A stretch of 6,320 nucleotides of DNA from an uncultured Erysipelotrichaceae bacterium (lineage in GTDB: Bacteria > Bacillota_I > Bacilli_A > Erysipelotrichales > Erysipelotrichaceae): positions 1 through 6,320 of the forward strand of contig CALUZL010000030.1 in assembly GCA_944325295.1 (NCBI GenBank). The letters run 5' to 3'. The position numbers were made by a program, and so were the translations under genes. Each line of letters starts with the position of its first letter. Position 1 is the first letter of the stretch. The notes beneath the pieces are model-generated. The model was not told the origin of the DNA, did no database searches, and saw only the letters and a program-made list of their open reading frames with translations. Of the stretch, positions 5,955-6,320 are shown one piece after another.

Positions 5955-6047
5955 GATATAAACGCTGAAAACCGTGAAGAATATCACGGTTCAAGAAGAG
6001 TTCTGATAGCTCAGGGCTACAGTCCCTGTGGCGGTTGTAATCCTTAA
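5955..6047 (+). pseudogene. In-frame remnant of the nuclease C-terminal Cys module beyond a premature TAA
   Basis: Immediately after the TAA at 5952-5954 the same frame stays open for 30 codons, starting DINAENREEYHGSR and ending LIAQGYSPCGGCNP before TAA at 6045-6047. This matches the second half of the module commonly found at the end of these nucleases (FHxPxC ... GSR..LI..GYxPCxxCxP, resembling an Ada-type metal-binding motif), whose first half ends just before the stop. Without the TAA the protein would be 283 residues. One base change could explain it (TCA, CAA, AAA or GAA to TAA). It could be a recent nonsense mutation, a sequencing error, or, less likely, readthrough. TAA also ends other genes here, so codon reassignment is not supported. 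Confidence 0.75.
5970..5991. other. Perfect 8-bp inverted repeat just after the premature stop
   Basis: AACCGTGA (5970-5977) and TCACGGTT (5984-5991) pair perfectly around a six-base loop, 15 bases after the TAA. On the plus strand no U tract follows (CAAGAAGAG), so it is not a standard terminator of the nuclease. On the minus strand a short TTTT run overlaps the end of the stem, so it could be a weak backup terminator for the malic enzyme transcript. It also lies within the coding remnant. Confidence 0.4.
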
Positions 6048-6080
6048 GATACACTAAGGATGCTCTCTTGTAGCTTTGCC

Positions 6081-6123
6081 ATAATAAAAGTGAACCTCCT
6101 TTAATCACTATCGAGGCTCACTT
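6081..6123 (-). terminator. Intrinsic terminator of the malic enzyme gene
   Basis: In the minus-strand RNA AAGTGAGCCTC (6123-6113) pairs with GAGGTTCACTT (6098-6088), 11 bp with one G-U wobble, across a 14-base loop and into a TTTTATTAT tail. On the plus strand the wobble becomes an A-C mismatch and no U tract follows directly, so the structure serves the minus-strand gene. The stop codon of that gene lies 15 bases upstream. Confidence 0.7.
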
Positions 6124-6138
6124 CAAAAATGATCTTTT

Positions 6139-6320
6139 TTATAAGCGTGCAACTTTTGTGGCGATCGCCATCTCAGCGACTGCTTTGGCGACGACTTCGG
6201 CTACCCGTTTATCGAAGACATCGGGAATGATATAGTCATCCTTGAGTTCATCATCACCGATAAGTGAAGCCAGACCTTTAGCAGCTGCCAGTTTCATCTC
6301 CTCGTTGATCTTAGACGACC
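6139..6320 (-). CDS. C-terminal end of a malic enzyme (NAD(P)-dependent), truncated by the window edge
   Basis: The last 59 codons of a minus-strand gene. The peptide contains INEEMKLAAAKGLASLI, then DDYIIPDVFDKRVAEVV and AVAEMAIATKVAR, the hallmark C-terminal helices of the short bacterial malic enzymes, which oxidatively decarboxylate malate to pyruvate and reduce NAD(P). The catalytic and nucleotide-binding parts lie outside the window, so cofactor preference cannot be judged. Its TAA is at 6141-6139 and a terminator follows closely, so it is the last gene of its transcript and separate from the ald operon. Its product, pyruvate, is the substrate of Ald in the aminating direction. Confidence 0.88.
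   Translation of the reverse strand, partial: SSKINEEMKLAAAKGLASLIGDDELKDDYIIPDVFDKRVAEVVAKAVAEMAIATKVARL

Noticed and set aside
6040..6105. AAAGGAGG followed by ATG on the minus strand (about 12-codon frame)
   Set aside because: The Shine-Dalgarno-like bases are part of the malic enzyme terminator stem, and the frame is only about a dozen codons with poor spacing.
5432..6168. GCGATCGC octamers as a HIP1-like repeat
   Set aside because: Only two copies were seen, both inside codons and explained by the general GATC and Ala/Ile codon context.

Overview
The window looks like an ordinary chromosomal segment from a Gram-positive, low-to-moderate GC bacterium, most likely Bacillota. The evidence is purine-rich Shine-Dalgarno sequences, a near-consensus sigma-A type promoter, many intrinsic terminators with U-tails, a Gram-positive type lipoprotein signal peptide, and protein families typical of Clostridia and Erysipelotrichia. 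I cannot place it more precisely from sequence alone. I see no insertion sequence, phage gene, CRISPR array, tRNA or rRNA.

Layout. At the extreme left a minus-strand gene just begins (first 7 codons). Divergent from it is a plus-strand gene (137-1156) for a CmpB-family membrane protein with an unusually long N-terminal coiled-coil domain, ending in a terminator that overlaps its stop codon. A second plus-strand gene (1266-2177), with its own strong promoter, encodes an AEC (auxin efflux carrier family) transporter. It converges on a three-gene minus-strand operon: alanine dehydrogenase (ald, 5110-3992), a PLP aminotransferase (3978-2767) and a small membrane-anchored protein of unknown function (2760-2278). 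The operon ends in a hairpin that pairs fully only in the minus-strand RNA. Divergent from ald is a plus-strand lipoprotein nuclease (5196-5954). At the right edge is the C-terminus of a minus-strand malic enzyme (6320-6139) with its own terminator.

How the genes work together. Malic enzyme makes pyruvate; Ald interconverts pyruvate plus ammonia with alanine; the aminotransferase can pass amino groups between amino acids and 2-oxo acids such as pyruvate. Together they suggest a pyruvate/alanine/ammonia node for nitrogen and redox balancing, although only ald and the aminotransferase clearly share a transcript. The AEC transporter could carry an organic acid or related anion, but its substrate cannot be read from the sequence. 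The nuclease is secreted and probably membrane-tethered, with a likely nutritional or DNA-processing role.

Most notable: the nuclease reading frame is cut by a single in-frame TAA inside a conserved Cys-containing C-terminal module whose remaining 30 codons are intact. The same gene appears to be transcribed from a -10 box so close to its start that the mRNA may be leaderless. GATC is about three times more frequent than base composition predicts, largely through G-ending codons in front of Ile ATC. I found no convincing new multi-gene system.
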